Source of the DNA: a virus
DNA: 40,048 nt
Reading direction: 5' to 3' (one strand)
IMG/VR virus record: IMGVR_UViG_3300044638_005512
Location: 1-40,048 of that record
The translations under genes were made by a program, and so were the position numbers. The notes under the pieces were generated by a model. It saw nothing but the letters and a program-made list of their open reading frames with translations. It was not told the DNA's origin and ran no database searches. Shown here one piece after another: positions 15,213-22,301 of this stretch (the first letter of the stretch is position 1; every line of letters begins with the position of its first letter).

Positions 15213-15647
15213 ATGACGTACTATTCTTCAGTTCGGGAAAAAGGAGTGTGGGTAGCATGGGGTTTCTACGATCAAGCACCTTCCAGCATCTTCACGTTTC
15301 TTGAGGAGACCGTCCGCACCTCGACAGTGTTTCGCATGTCTGGTGTTGTCAAAGTGTGGTGTGTGGGTCACAAGCACAGGCAGCATTTGGCGTTGGTGCT
15401 CTGCTCGAATCCTGAGGTTGCTCGCGACTACAAATATTGCGTATTCTGGTGGAACGAGGAGAATCGTTCAAGCATTGACGGTATGGTTTTGCCTGAGTGC
15501 GAGAACAACGCGCAAGCCTTTTACCGAATCGGTATGTGCGAGCACAGAGAACCGATTACACAAGTGTACGAAGGCACATCGGTTGGCGAACATGTTGTAG
15601 TTTGGTACCGCTGGACATCCGAGAAGGAGCTTGCAAGCTATGAATGA
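15213..15647 (+). CDS. Unknown protein
   Basis: A 144-residue protein from ATG 15213 with SD AAAGGA; the frame is open 75 nt further upstream, but that stretch overlaps the previous gene and has no SD. It is rich in Trp, Tyr and Cys (for example VKVWCVGHKHRQHLAL, VVWYRWTSEKEL). No known domain is recognised. Its 3' end overlaps the next start by 8 nt. Confidence 0.65.
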   Translation: MTYYSSVREKGVWVAWGFYDQAPSSIFTFLEETVRTSTVFRMSGVVKVWCVGHKHRQHLALVLCSNPEVARDYKYCVFWWNEENRSSIDGMVLPECENNAQAFYRIGMCEHREPITQVYEGTSVGEHVVVWYRWTSEKELASYE

Positions 15648-15975
15648 ATTTACATTAGAATGGGTACAGGTGAGTCCTATTGACTCACCTCTCCTTTTTG
15701 GATCGACACAACTTGAGCGGTACAAGCTTATGTACGGTTTTATGCCTCGAAACATTGAGTTGGTTTTCTGGCATCATGATGGCGAGATTCAGAATTTTAT
15801 TGTTCCACTTGAGGACAAGGAAGACTCTTACACAATCGAGCTCAGTGTTACACGGTTTGACGATTATAACCTGCTTATTAGCCGCACTGACACCAAGGAT
15901 CTGGCATCTGCTCGGGCCTGTGTCGACTTCTACAAGAAACTCTGCACGCGAGGACTAGACGATGAATTTGAATAG
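15640..15975 (+). CDS. Unknown protein
   Basis: A 111-residue acidic protein starting at ATG 15640 inside the end of the previous gene, with GGAG about 9 nt upstream. The start at 15631 would be a TTG. No family is recognised. It ends just before a candidate extended -10 promoter. Confidence 0.65.
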   Translation: MNEFTLEWVQVSPIDSPLLFGSTQLERYKLMYGFMPRNIELVFWHHDGEIQNFIVPLEDKEDSYTIELSVTRFDDYNLLISRTDTKDLASARACVDFYKKLCTRGLDDEFE

Positions 15976-15978
15976 ATA

Positions 15979-15987
15979 TGATACAAT
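15979..15987 (+). promoter_or_regulatory. Extended -10 promoter candidate
   Basis: TGATACAAT (TG-n-TACAAT) lies about 55 nt before the small membrane protein gene. The -35 region is weak, so confidence is limited. Confidence 0.35.
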
Positions 15988-16042
15988 AAAAGAGCCACAC
16001 AGTGGCCGCTCGAAAATTTTTGAATGGTATAGGAGTTTACGT

Positions 16043-16153
16043 ATGGAGCATCTTGTTGGACTGATTATGAGTGGCGTTTTTATTGTTCTTGTTGTTTCTA
16101 GCGCGTGGTACATGCTCACACTCTCCGAGCGCGGAGAGTCTGTTGATGAGTAA
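16043..16153 (+). CDS. Small single-pass membrane protein
   Basis: A 36-residue peptide with one membrane helix (LVGLIMSGVFIVLVVSSAWYML) and a charged tail. ATG 16043 has SD TAGGAG 8 nt upstream, which makes the longer frame from 15962 less likely. Its stop overlaps the start of the Ycf45-like ATPase gene (ATGAGTAA), so the two are translationally coupled. Confidence 0.65.
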   Translation: MEHLVGLIMSGVFIVLVVSSAWYMLTLSERGESVDE

Positions 16154-17540
16154 TGAAGATATTCCAGCATTTTTAGGTATTATGCCACGGTGGGTTGTCT
16201 ATCAACTTCACACAGCGGATCACCAGATTGACGACTTGTTCGAGGTTGTTTTGGACTTGGGACGTGTTCCCGAGGCACGCTACCGAAACGCAACAATTCT
16301 TTTAGGCGACCGGGAGGTCACTGACTGGGATCTTGAAGAGTCGGTTAAAATGCTGAAGTTCGGTGAAGACAACCGTGCAGGCCTTCCCCGCATGCTTCAC
16401 CGCATTTCAGCTATTCGCAGCCGCTCTGGCAAGATTGTGGGTCTTACGTGTCGATTTGGGCGAGCTATTACCGGTACGATCTCCCTGATTGAGGACTTGG
16501 TGGCATCTGGCAAGAGCGTGCTCATTCTTGGCCGCCCCGGTGTTGGTAAGACAACCATGCTTCGCGAGACCGCCCGTGTGTTGGCCGACGAGATGAAGAA
16601 GCGTGTCATTATTGTCGACACGTCGAACGAAATCGCAGGTGATGGGGATATTGCACATGATGGCATTGGTCGCGCTCGCCGTATGCAGGTGCAGCGCCCA
16701 AGCGAACAGCACGCAGTCATGATTGAGGCAGTGGAAAACCACATGCCTGAGGTTATCATCATTGATGAGATTGGCACTGAACTGGAAGCGCTGGCCTCGC
16801 GTACCATTGCTGAACGCGGTGTTCAACTCATCGGTACGGCTCACGGTCAGTTACTCGAGAACCTCATGGCCAATCCGACGTTGTCGGATCTGGTGGGTGG
16901 TATCCAAAGCGTCACTCTTGGGGACGAGGAAGCTCGTCGTCGGGGCACGCAGAAGACCGTTCTCGAGCGTAAGCAACCACCGACGTTCGATGTCCTTATC
17001 GAGATCCGTAGCTGGGATGAAGTCCTTGTCTATGACAACGTGGGTGAGGCAGTCGATTCCTTGCTTGCTGGCGAGGCTCCAGAGGGCGAGCAGCGCACAA
17101 GGGGTACCGATGGTACCATTACGGTAGAACGCGTCGTCTCAGAGGCAGCTGAGGGCCTAGCTGGGCAATCTGCGCAAAGCGTTCGTCGAGCACACAACAA
17201 GGCGCCTACCGCGAAAGGTCAGCGTCAGCGGGGAGACGGTCTTTCCGAGGTTACCAGCTTTCCCAAGATCAAGACTGTACCGGTGACGCAGCGCATCTAC
17301 GCGTTTGGCTTGAACCGGAACAAGTTGGAGAAGGCGATTCAAGTGACTGGCGTACCTGCTACAATTGTGCACGACATCGAGGAGGCCACGATGATCTTTA
17401 CGCTGAAGAGCTATTATCGTCAGGGCTCGACTCGGCTTCGCGGGGCACGGCAAAAGAACATTCCGGTGCACGCGTTGCGTTCTCCGAGTGTGAATCAGAT
17501 TGAACAGTCTCTGCGTAAGGTATTTCAGATAGAGTACTAA
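16146..17540 (+). CDS. Ycf45/SpoIIIAA-like P-loop ATPase
   Basis: The 464-residue protein closely resembles the Ycf45 family of cyanobacteria and plastids, relatives of SpoIIIAA. Visible motifs are GLTCRFGRAITGT (about 99-111), Walker A GRPGVGKTT (129-137), VDTSNEIAGDGDIAH (158-171), IGRARRMQVQ, VMIEAVENHMPEVIIIDEIGTELEALA (Walker B about 203-208), TIAERGVQLIGTAHG, NPTLSDLVGGIQSVTLGDEEARRRGTQKTVLERK and PPTFDVLIEI. A linker (about 335-385) leads to a C-terminal domain that follows the family's pattern. These proteins are thought to be nucleic-acid-associated secretion-type ATPases of unclear function. ATG 16146 is used because the start is coupled to the previous stop and has GGAGAG upstream. 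Phage copies are unexpected. Confidence 0.9.
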   Translation: MSNEDIPAFLGIMPRWVVYQLHTADHQIDDLFEVVLDLGRVPEARYRNATILLGDREVTDWDLEESVKMLKFGEDNRAGLPRMLHRISAIRSRSGKIVGLTCRFGRAITGTISLIEDLVASGKSVLILGRPGVGKTTMLRETARVLADEMKKRVIIVDTSNEIAGDGDIAHDGIGRARRMQVQRPSEQHAVMIEAVENHMPEVIIIDEIGTELEALASRTIAERGVQLIGTAHGQLLENLMANPTLSDLVGGIQSVTLGDEEARRRGTQKTVLERKQPPTFDVLIEIRSWDEVLVYDNVGEAVDSLLAGEAPEGEQRTRGTDGTITVERVVSEAAEGLAGQSAQSVRRAHNKAPTAKGQRQRGDGLSEVTSFPKIKTVPVTQRIYAFGLNRNKLEKAIQVTGVPATIVHDIEEATMIFTLKSYYRQGSTRLRGARQKNIPVHALRSPSVNQIEQSLRKVFQIEY

Positions 17541-17551
17541 GGAGAATAGCT

Positions 17552-17869
17552 ATGTATGTAAACAAAGTAGCGGAATCAGTCGAACTGTTTGAACGGGTGC
17601 AGCATGCGGTCCAGAATCCGCGTTCGACGACGATTGTGATGTCGAAGCCGGTGTACATGTCTACCTTGGTGTACCCACTGTACAATTATGCAACTGTGCA
17701 CGTGGGTACACTCCTTCAGATTTACATACATAGCATTCGCCGGGCTGAGAAGGTGTATTTTGGCCTGATCAGTTTTGAGGATGTTGACCTCTTGCTGTTC
17801 AAGGCACTGAAGGTATACAATCGCGCAGAACTTGTGGAGCGTGAAACTCGTTCTACGCTCCACAAATAG
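17552..17869 (+). CDS. Unknown protein
   Basis: A 105-residue, mostly helical-looking protein (LLQIYIHSIRRAEKVYFGL, LLLFKALKVYNRAEL) with SD AAGGAG. No domain recognised. After its stop, ACGCTCCACAAATA and ACGCTCCGCAAATA form an imperfect direct repeat around 17857-17900, before the next SD. Confidence 0.65.
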   Translation: MYVNKVAESVELFERVQHAVQNPRSTTIVMSKPVYMSTLVYPLYNYATVHVGTLLQIYIHSIRRAEKVYFGLISFEDVDLLLFKALKVYNRAELVERETRSTLHK

Positions 17870-17913
17870 CGTAGAGTAAATCTCACGCTCCGCAAATAAT
17901 AGGAGACTGTAAA

Positions 17914-18543
17914 ATGGCAACACTTAACGCGAACTTACCTTACGTAGACGCCTACATCCGTAAGGAATACACGGGGCATACGGAGCACCTCAGTGGGTAC
18001 ATCTTTGGGGTAAAGTCGTGGCTTAACCGCCCGATGCACTTCCACTTCCTGTCGTCGATCGGGGCGATTTTTTGGAACATGCCAATTTCCGCGTTTGTGC
18101 ACGACTTGGAATTTGATAAACTGTCGGACGTCGAGCAGACACGGCTATCGTTGCTGCAGACATGGGATTGCCAGTCAAACCACATCGCCGTGACGGTGTT
18201 TGCATTCTTGCAGAATCGTCGTGTCGATGTGCACTGCCGGGACGATGTTTGGCGAAGTGGTATATATCAGTTCACCATTGACGACTATGATGGTGATCTT
18301 AACGAGACGCCTCTCGGGTATGCCAATCACCAGGATAGTAAGTGCTACCAGTTTATTCGCCTGGATGATGGCAACTTTGGCATTCATCCGAACAACTTGT
18401 TACGCTGGCACAACCCTGACTTCATCGTACCGTATGATAAGAACAACAAGCCTCGGCTTCACGTCTACAGCGAGGAGATGTCGAGTGAGGACATCGATCG
18501 CACCTATGGCAACAGTCCGTATTACTTCTACAGCGCCGAGTAA
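17914..18543 (+). CDS. Unknown protein
   Basis: A 209-residue soluble protein, rich in His, Asp, Asn and Tyr, with no hydrophobic segment and no recognised fold. SD TAGGAG lies upstream. The spacing of 9 nt to the next gene points to an operon with it. Confidence 0.7.
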   Translation: MATLNANLPYVDAYIRKEYTGHTEHLSGYIFGVKSWLNRPMHFHFLSSIGAIFWNMPISAFVHDLEFDKLSDVEQTRLSLLQTWDCQSNHIAVTVFAFLQNRRVDVHCRDDVWRSGIYQFTIDDYDGDLNETPLGYANHQDSKCYQFIRLDDGNFGIHPNNLLRWHNPDFIVPYDKNNKPRLHVYSEEMSSEDIDRTYGNSPYYFYSAE

Positions 18544-18552
18544 GGAGAAAGT

Positions 18553-18906
18553 ATGAACACGAACGCACGAACAGAATTCTTGGAGCACGTTGGCAACCGC
18601 ATCGTGGTCGCCGCCCGCATGGCACCGACTGACTATGGTATAGAAAGCGACCGCATCGATTTGCAGGAGAAAGTCTATCTTAAGTTTGGTCTTTACCTCC
18701 CCGGTGTCGAGGGGCAAACCGAGTACGAGGAGTTTCTCAGCAAGCTGGAATTCCTCTATTACAACGGGTACGGCCTGCAGTACATGGACGGTGTGATTTG
18801 GTACGAGGATGGCAGTTGGTCGGACCGCGACGAGTACGATGGCGCTGAGTGGTGGGTGCACCGTTCGCGGCCACGCATCCCCGATGAGTGTATGAAGGAT
18901 CTGTGA
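18553..18906 (+). CDS. Unknown acidic protein
   Basis: A 117-residue acidic protein with an aromatic, Asp-rich middle (YLPGVEGQTEYEEFL, WYEDGSWSDRDEYDGAEWW). SD AAGGAG lies upstream. The stop TGA overlaps the ATG of a 30-residue membrane peptide. No family is recognised. Confidence 0.65.
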   Translation: MNTNARTEFLEHVGNRIVVAARMAPTDYGIESDRIDLQEKVYLKFGLYLPGVEGQTEYEEFLSKLEFLYYNGYGLQYMDGVIWYEDGSWSDRDEYDGAEWWVHRSRPRIPDECMKDL

Positions 18907-18998
18907 TGAGTAAGATCGCTATGGCTCTCTTGTGTGCTGTTCTCCTGTCGCTGGCGTTGCGTTTGCTTTATTATGTATTTGACTGGAGGTGGTATTAA
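18906..18998 (+). CDS. 30-residue membrane peptide
   Basis: ATG overlaps the previous stop (TGATG). The peptide starts MSKIAMALLCAVLLSLALR and consists of one membrane helix with a Trp/Tyr-rich end. A second, unrelated 30-residue membrane peptide follows directly, and a tandem pair of such peptides fits small membrane toxins, holin-like or inhibitor peptides. The role is unknown. Confidence 0.6.
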   Translation: MSKIAMALLCAVLLSLALRLLYYVFDWRWY

Positions 18999-19002
18999 TG
19001 AT

Positions 19003-19095
19003 ATGGATAATCTCATTATTGCTGTGTTCTTCGGTGTATTACTGGCGTTCGTAGGGCTGATGTGTTACTTCGCACTCGGATGGTCTTGGTTTTAA
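19003..19095 (+). CDS. Second 30-residue membrane peptide
   Basis: MDNLIIAVFFGVLLAFVGLM and a Trp-rich end form a single membrane helix. The SD GGAGG lies in the last codons of the previous peptide, about 13 nt upstream. An ATG at 18998 in another frame would yield only 18 residues and is less likely. Confidence 0.55.
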   Translation: MDNLIIAVFFGVLLAFVGLMCYFALGWSWF

Positions 19096-19107
19096 CGAGA
19101 TCGAGGC

Positions 19108-19136
19108 TTGCATTTTGTTTTGAGTTGGTGTAGACT
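19108..19136 (+). promoter_or_regulatory. Promoter of a short non-coding transcript
   Basis: TTGCAT, 17-nt spacer, TAGACT. The transcript would start near 19143 and stop at the terminator about 85 nt later, with no open frame of note between. Confidence 0.5.
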
Positions 19137-19142
19137 ACGTAT

Positions 19143-19229
19143 GTGCTACTAAGCATGTGTTGTTTCCCAGACGACACCACCTGGGACCCCCTCACGTTAC
19201 GGCAGAACACGTGAGGGGTTCTTTTTTTT
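19143..19229 (+). ncRNA. Candidate small RNA, about 85 nt
   Basis: The stretch between a promoter and a strong terminator folds into two hairpins. The first has stem TCCCAG (19165-19170) with CTGGGA (19181-19186). The second is the terminator stem. No plausible coding frame or SD is present. It may be a regulatory or decoy RNA, or simply a promoter-terminator relay between the two gene blocks. Confidence 0.45.
19188..19229 (+). terminator. Strong intrinsic terminator
   Basis: CCCCTCACGT pairs with ACGTGAGGGG (10 bp) around an 11-nt loop and is followed by a long T-run. It marks the border between the block ending with membrane peptides and the structured-leader block. Confidence 0.95.
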
Positions 19230-19279
19230 TTATTTTTTTTCTGGCGTCTGCTGGCACTCTGGGGCTTTCTAGGGAGCAT

Positions 19280-19294
19280 TGAACATTATGTTCA
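19280..19294. promoter_or_regulatory. Palindrome, possible operator
   Basis: TGAACAT-T-ATGTTCA is a perfect 7-bp inverted repeat lying 15 nt upstream of a candidate promoter at the head of the structured-leader block. Confidence 0.45.
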
Positions 19295-19308
19295 GTTGTC
19301 GAAACGGG

Positions 19309-19338
19309 TTGATGCTTTTTGAAATTTTTCAGTATGAC
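19309..19338 (+). promoter_or_regulatory. Promoter candidate of the structured-leader block
   Basis: TTGATG, 18-nt AT-rich spacer, TATGAC. It is the best match between the terminator and the first gene of the block. The interval 19096-19439 holds no gene; apart from this and the small RNA, it contains a GTAGGTA/TACCTAC inverted repeat (about 19354-19384) in the leader. Confidence 0.4.
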
Positions 19339-19439
19339 AAAGGTATGGAAGGTGTAGGTATGTATAGGGTTTTTGACTACCTACCATCTACTGCTTGTGT
19401 AAGTAGTAGTAATCAACTGTCTTTGAAAGGACAAACATC

Positions 19440-19604
19440 ATGTCGAGCATCATCATCATCACCGTCGTCGTCATCGTCGTCACCATCGTCGTTATCATCG
19501 CTATCCCTCAGTTGATCATGAAGGGTGCAAAGACGTCTCATGAGCTGTGGGTTGAGCGCAACAACGAGGCAATCGCTCAGAACAATGCAGCGCGCCGCAA
19601 GTAA
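19440..19604 (+). CDS. 54-residue membrane protein
   Basis: Starts MSSIIIITVVVIVVTIVVII, an uninterrupted membrane helix of Ile/Val encoded by long runs of ATC and GTC codons, then a charged helical tail (ELWVERNNEAIAQNNAARRK). The SD TTTGAAAGGAC is the first of three nearly identical ribosome-binding modules. The longer overlapping frames at 19279-19515 and 19525-19818 are shadows of this gene and of the low-complexity codon run. Confidence 0.7.
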   Translation: MSSIIIITVVVIVVTIVVIIAIPQLIMKGAKTSHELWVERNNEAIAQNNAARRK

Positions 19605-19714
19605 CCACAGCGAAACAATCTACTCAGTAATGAGTAGGTTGTATGCAGTTTATAACTGCACTGACGAGCTGTTCGTTAGTAATCAGTATTGTCTCTTTGA
19701 AAGGACAAACAACC
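19605..19714 (+). promoter_or_regulatory. Structured leader: three hairpins and an SD-loop hairpin
   Basis: The 110-nt interval folds into CTACTC/GAGTAG, TGCAGTT/AACTGCA and CTGACGA/TCGTTAG hairpins. It ends with TGTC-(8-9 nt)-GACA, which displays the SD GAAAGG in its loop. The same SD element precedes 19440 and 20695. Confidence 0.6.
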
Positions 19715-20197
19715 ATGTTCGCAGTCATCATCACCGTCTTCGCAGTCATCGTCGCCATCCGCATCATCAGCAGCATCACCGTCGAGATCACCACCCACCA
19801 GTACGATGTCGAGTGTGAGTGTGTCAAGTGTCAGCAGACCAGCAAGGAGATTCGCAACATGAGTAAGTTGAACGTCAAGTCCATCGAGGAATACGCAGCC
19901 ATCTACGCTCAATGGGTATCAGTCGACACCTCAGTCGAAGAGTACTCGGCAGCTGCAGTTGACGTCATCATCACCACAACCGGCACTTGGAAGATGACTT
20001 ACGTCGTCAACAAGTCGGTTAAGTTCACTGGCCGCACGTCATACACCGGCAAGACTTCGGGTTGGTTGTTCGAAAACGTCAACACCGGTGCAAGCGACAT
20101 GTACCTCCAGATCAGTGGTAAGTCCTCCGCATGGGAAGCTCGCAACTGGTTCGGTAACGGTAACTTCGCTGTCAACACCAAGGTCGCTGTCAAGTAA
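19715..20197 (+). CDS. Membrane-anchored protein with YDVECEC motif
   Basis: A 160-residue protein from ATG 19715 with SD GAAAGGAC; the upstream in-frame ATG 19643 lies inside leader hairpins and is rejected. Residues 1-24 form a membrane helix, followed by HQYDVECECVKCQQ, a C-x-C-x2-C motif that recurs in other proteins of this block. The rest (about 60-160) is Thr/Val/Ser-rich with aromatic residues and looks beta-rich. Orientation of the soluble part is unknown. No family is recognised. Confidence 0.7.
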   Translation: MFAVIITVFAVIVAIRIISSITVEITTHQYDVECECVKCQQTSKEIRNMSKLNVKSIEEYAAIYAQWVSVDTSVEEYSAAAVDVIITTTGTWKMTYVVNKSVKFTGRTSYTGKTSGWLFENVNTGASDMYLQISGKSSAWEARNWFGNGNFAVNTKVAVK

Positions 20198-20214
20198 CTA
20201 ACCAACTAGCAACG

Positions 20215-20236
20215 CTCACCTGCTACAGGATGTGAG
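20215..20236 (+). promoter_or_regulatory. Leader hairpin H1 (CYCRC/GGAT-GYGRG family)
   Basis: CTCAC pairs with GTGAG; the loop side carries CTG and GGAT as in the four related hairpins. A second hairpin, GCCC-AATAA-GGGC (about 20250-20262), follows before the start of the next gene. Confidence 0.6.
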
Positions 20237-20279
20237 AATTATCAACATTGCCCAATAAGGGCTAGAGAGAGTGACTACA

Positions 20280-20594
20280 ATGGAGAACATGCTCAACATC
20301 ACCGCAATCGCCGCCAACGACTGGAACGTCTGGACCTGTGCTCACTGTGAGTCGTGCAACTTCGGTGACACGAAGGTCTGCATCGTGTGTGACATGGGCC
20401 GCTGGACCAGCTGTGACATCGAGTGCGAGCACAACCGGCCAGCACCTGCTTCGGTAGCGGTATACGTCAACTTGGATGAGGTTGTCCAGGTGCCGTTGCC
20501 ATACACCAACATCCATCAGGTGCCTGCTAATTACAAGGAACTGATGGACATGGAGCGCGAAGGTGCTCTGCAGTTGGAAATGCGCTTGTCGTAG
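20280..20594 (+). CDS. RanBP2-type zinc-finger protein
   Basis: A 104-residue protein with a complete RanBP2-type zinc finger at residues 18-37: W18, C20, C23, N27, C34, C37, exactly W-x-C-x2-C-x3-N-x6-C-x2-C. These fingers bind single-stranded RNA or ubiquitin in eukaryotes and are rare in phages. A second Cys-rich segment (CDMGRWTSCDIECEHN) follows, partly like the ECEC motif of neighbouring proteins. ATG 20280 is chosen by analogy with the similar leaders at 25311 and 25674; GTG 20271 is an alternative. RNA binding is inference. Confidence 0.7.
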   Translation: MENMLNITAIAANDWNVWTCAHCESCNFGDTKVCIVCDMGRWTSCDIECEHNRPAPASVAVYVNLDEVVQVPLPYTNIHQVPANYKELMDMEREGALQLEMRLS

Positions 20595-20612
20595 TCTTGT
20601 TCACCTGCAACG

Positions 20613-20636
20613 CTCACCTGCAGTAATGGATGTGAG
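20613..20636 (+). promoter_or_regulatory. Leader hairpin H2
   Basis: CTCAC/GTGAG stem with CTG and GGAT in the loop side. It is followed after about 30 nt by TGTTC-(7 nt)-GGACA, which holds the SD of the next gene in its loop. Confidence 0.55.
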
Positions 20637-20694
20637 ATGTCCGTATGTCCGTATGTGTGTTTATTATTATGTTCTTTGAAAGGACAAAACTACC

Positions 20695-21060
20695 ATGAAG
20701 TCAGTCATCAACGCAGTCATCGGCATGTTCGTGTTGGTCGTCAGCCACTTGGTCATCTACTTCGTTCGCAACCTGAAGATGGGCTTCATCTTCGGCGTCG
20801 TCATGCTCACCTTGCTTGGCTTGGGCATCAGCGGCGAATTGCCTTCTATCGACATTGTCACCGCTAAGTGGGTAGGCATTCTGACCGTTGGGTACGCAGC
20901 TGTCGTTGCTGTATTCGGTGTGTTCGTAACCGCTTACGAGATTCGTAAGTACATGGCCAAGGAAGCAAAGGGCCAAGACACCTGGATTGAGCGGATTAAC
21001 CTTCTTAAGGTTGTCTACAATGTTCCAGGATACAGCTTCCGCAACAACATCACCAAGTAG
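20695..21060 (+). CDS. Multi-pass membrane protein
   Basis: A 121-residue protein with three hydrophobic segments (about residues 5-24, 29-45 and 58-82) and a basic, soluble C-terminal third. The SD GAAAGGAC sits in a small hairpin loop. Unknown family; possibly a membrane factor for superinfection exclusion or host takeover (inference). Confidence 0.7.
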   Translation: MKSVINAVIGMFVLVVSHLVIYFVRNLKMGFIFGVVMLTLLGLGISGELPSIDIVTAKWVGILTVGYAAVVAVFGVFVTAYEIRKYMAKEAKGQDTWIERINLLKVVYNVPGYSFRNNITK

Positions 21061-21065
21061 TCAAC

Positions 21066-21099
21066 ACCGGAGTGGGCGGCAACCGGTCAACTTGCCCAC
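21066..21099 (+). promoter_or_regulatory. Pseudoknot PK1 (type B)
   Basis: Helix 1 ACCGG/CCGGT and helix 2 GTGGGC/GCCCAC interlock. The loops are GGCAA and CAACTT. It starts 5 nt after the stop codon of the preceding gene. A GGAG/CTCC hairpin and a GCTGC/GCAGC hairpin follow before the next SD. Confidence 0.75.
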
Positions 21100-21171
21100 C
21101 ATTGGAGAAGTGATGCATCTCCAGCATAGATCAGCATCCTTGCTGCGTTTGCAGCTAGAGGGGTATTACCA

Positions 21172-21354
21172 ATGGGTAAGTACTATCGGTCCTCGGTGGT
21201 TGTTCGTTGGTTGGTGCACAGTCTGAGCGATTGTGCTATGAGACTGATGCCAATTGGTTTGTCTGATGTCGAGGACGGTAGTCTTCGGTGGAAAGCAGCC
21301 AACTGGCTGATGCGCAAGACTAGCGACTGGGCTGTCGCGCTTAAGAAGGTCTAG
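21172..21354 (+). CDS. Unknown 60-residue basic protein
   Basis: Starts MGKYYRSSVVVRW, similar to MGKKYNTSAVTVR of the next gene, which suggests a shared N-terminal origin. It is basic, Trp-rich and probably helical. Its leader is the PK1 module, and the SD is AGAGGGG. No domain is recognised. Confidence 0.65.
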   Translation: MGKYYRSSVVVRWLVHSLSDCAMRLMPIGLSDVEDGSLRWKAANWLMRKTSDWAVALKKV

Positions 21355-21359
21355 TCCAC

Positions 21360-21398
21360 CGTGGAGTAAGCGGATAACCACGTTAAAAACTTGCTTAC
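21360..21398 (+). promoter_or_regulatory. Pseudoknot PK2 (type B)
   Basis: Helix 1 CGTGG/CCACG; helix 2 GTAAGC/GCTTAC; loops GGATAA and TTAAAAACTT. Both helices differ from PK1 with pairing kept. It is followed by the same GGAG/CTCC hairpin, a GATGA/TCATC hairpin and AGCTGC/GCAGCT. Confidence 0.8.
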
Positions 21399-21496
21399 CA
21401 TTGGAGAAGTAATGCAACTCCAGCATAGCACTGCATTCTCGGATGACAATCATCTGAGCTATAGCTGCCATTGCAGCTAGAAAGGTACGCCTTACC

Positions 21497-21979
21497 ATGG
21501 GTAAGAAGTACAACACGTCCGCAGTCACCGTTCGTCCGATTGCCACCGGGGAGCTTGCCTTCCTGGTCGAGGCATGGGAGGGCATCAAGCCTTCCCGCAA
21601 AGCCGCGGTGACGGTGCGGATTGCTCGGGAGACCGAGCGTCCGGCCAACTGGCGGCCAAAGACCGACAAGATCGGTCGCCGTCCTCGGATTGAGGCGGTG
21701 GTGGCTGAGCGAGAAGTGGAGGAAGGGCCGCACGAGTGCGACTTCTCGATCAGCCGGTGGGAGGATGTCATCTACCACCATAGCGGGTGGATTGACGTAA
21801 CTATCGCACGGTGTGAGTGCGGTAGTTACAACATCACTCCGGAAGACCCGGAGATCCACATCTCCGAAGACGACCACGCTCACCAAGTGTGGATTATTAA
21901 AAAGTATAGGTGTAATCCTGTGGCGTACGTTTCCGAGTCGTACGAGGGCAGTTCGCCCTTCAAGAAGCTCGACCGGTAG
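21497..21979 (+). CDS. Unknown 160-residue protein with ECDF/CEC cysteine motifs
   Basis: The N-terminal part is basic (MGKKYNTSAVTVRP), and the centre is rich in Arg and Glu. The C-terminal half has HECDFS and IARCECGSYNI, which could form a metal site. AAAGG lies about 12 nt before ATG 21497. No family is recognised. Confidence 0.65.
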   Translation: MGKKYNTSAVTVRPIATGELAFLVEAWEGIKPSRKAAVTVRIARETERPANWRPKTDKIGRRPRIEAVVAEREVEEGPHECDFSISRWEDVIYHHSGWIDVTIARCECGSYNITPEDPEIHISEDDHAHQVWIIKKYRCNPVAYVSESYEGSSPFKKLDR

Positions 21980-21983
21980 TCAC

Positions 21984-22023
21984 ACGTGGAGTCAACGGAT
22001 AACCACGTTAAAAACTTGTTGAC
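21984..22023 (+). promoter_or_regulatory. Pseudoknot PK3 (type B)
   Basis: Helix 1 ACGTGG/CCACGT; helix 2 GTCAAC/GTTGAC; loops GGATAA and TAAAAACTT. It starts 5 nt after a TAG stop. Confidence 0.8.
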
Positions 22024-22027
22024 CATT

Positions 22028-22070
22028 GTATATACATAATTCTGTGTATATACTAGCTCTCGAAAGGAGC
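22028..22070 (+). promoter_or_regulatory. Leader hairpin plus SD-loop hairpin
   Basis: GTATATACA pairs with TGTATATAC (9 bp), followed by GCTC-TCGAAAG-GAGC, which presents the SD in the loop. The next leader (22346-22390) has the same two parts with a different upper stem. Confidence 0.65.
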
Positions 22071-22076
22071 ACGGCT

Positions 22077-22301
22077 ATGGAATTCCTTGAGGTATTAGTT
22101 CGCGGTAAGACGGTCAAAGATGTCAGCGTCGAGCAGATCGCGCGCAACATCTACGAAGTCACGGTGGGCCATGGCGGCGGGGAAGAGGGCCCCGACGGTG
22201 AATGGCGTGGCTACGTAATCGGTCGTAGCCAAATTATCATCGCCAGTAGCATGTACGATGCGTGCTACAAGGCGCATCACTTAGCCAAGATAATTGGCTA
22301 A
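22077..22301 (+). CDS. Unknown 74-residue protein
   Basis: Starts at ATG 22077 after SD GAAAGGAGC. It is mixed alpha/beta with a Gly-rich turn (GHGGGEEGPDGEW) and resembles small single-domain proteins; no family recognised. The last codons form an 11-bp hairpin with the sequence after the stop. Confidence 0.65.
   Translation: MEFLEVLVRGKTVKDVSVEQIARNIYEVTVGHGGGEEGPDGEWRGYVIGRSQIIIASSMYDACYKAHHLAKIIG

Noticed and set aside
16397-16844. Long minus-strand frames inside the Ycf45-like gene
   Set aside because: They are antisense shadows of a clearly conserved protein and have no SD.
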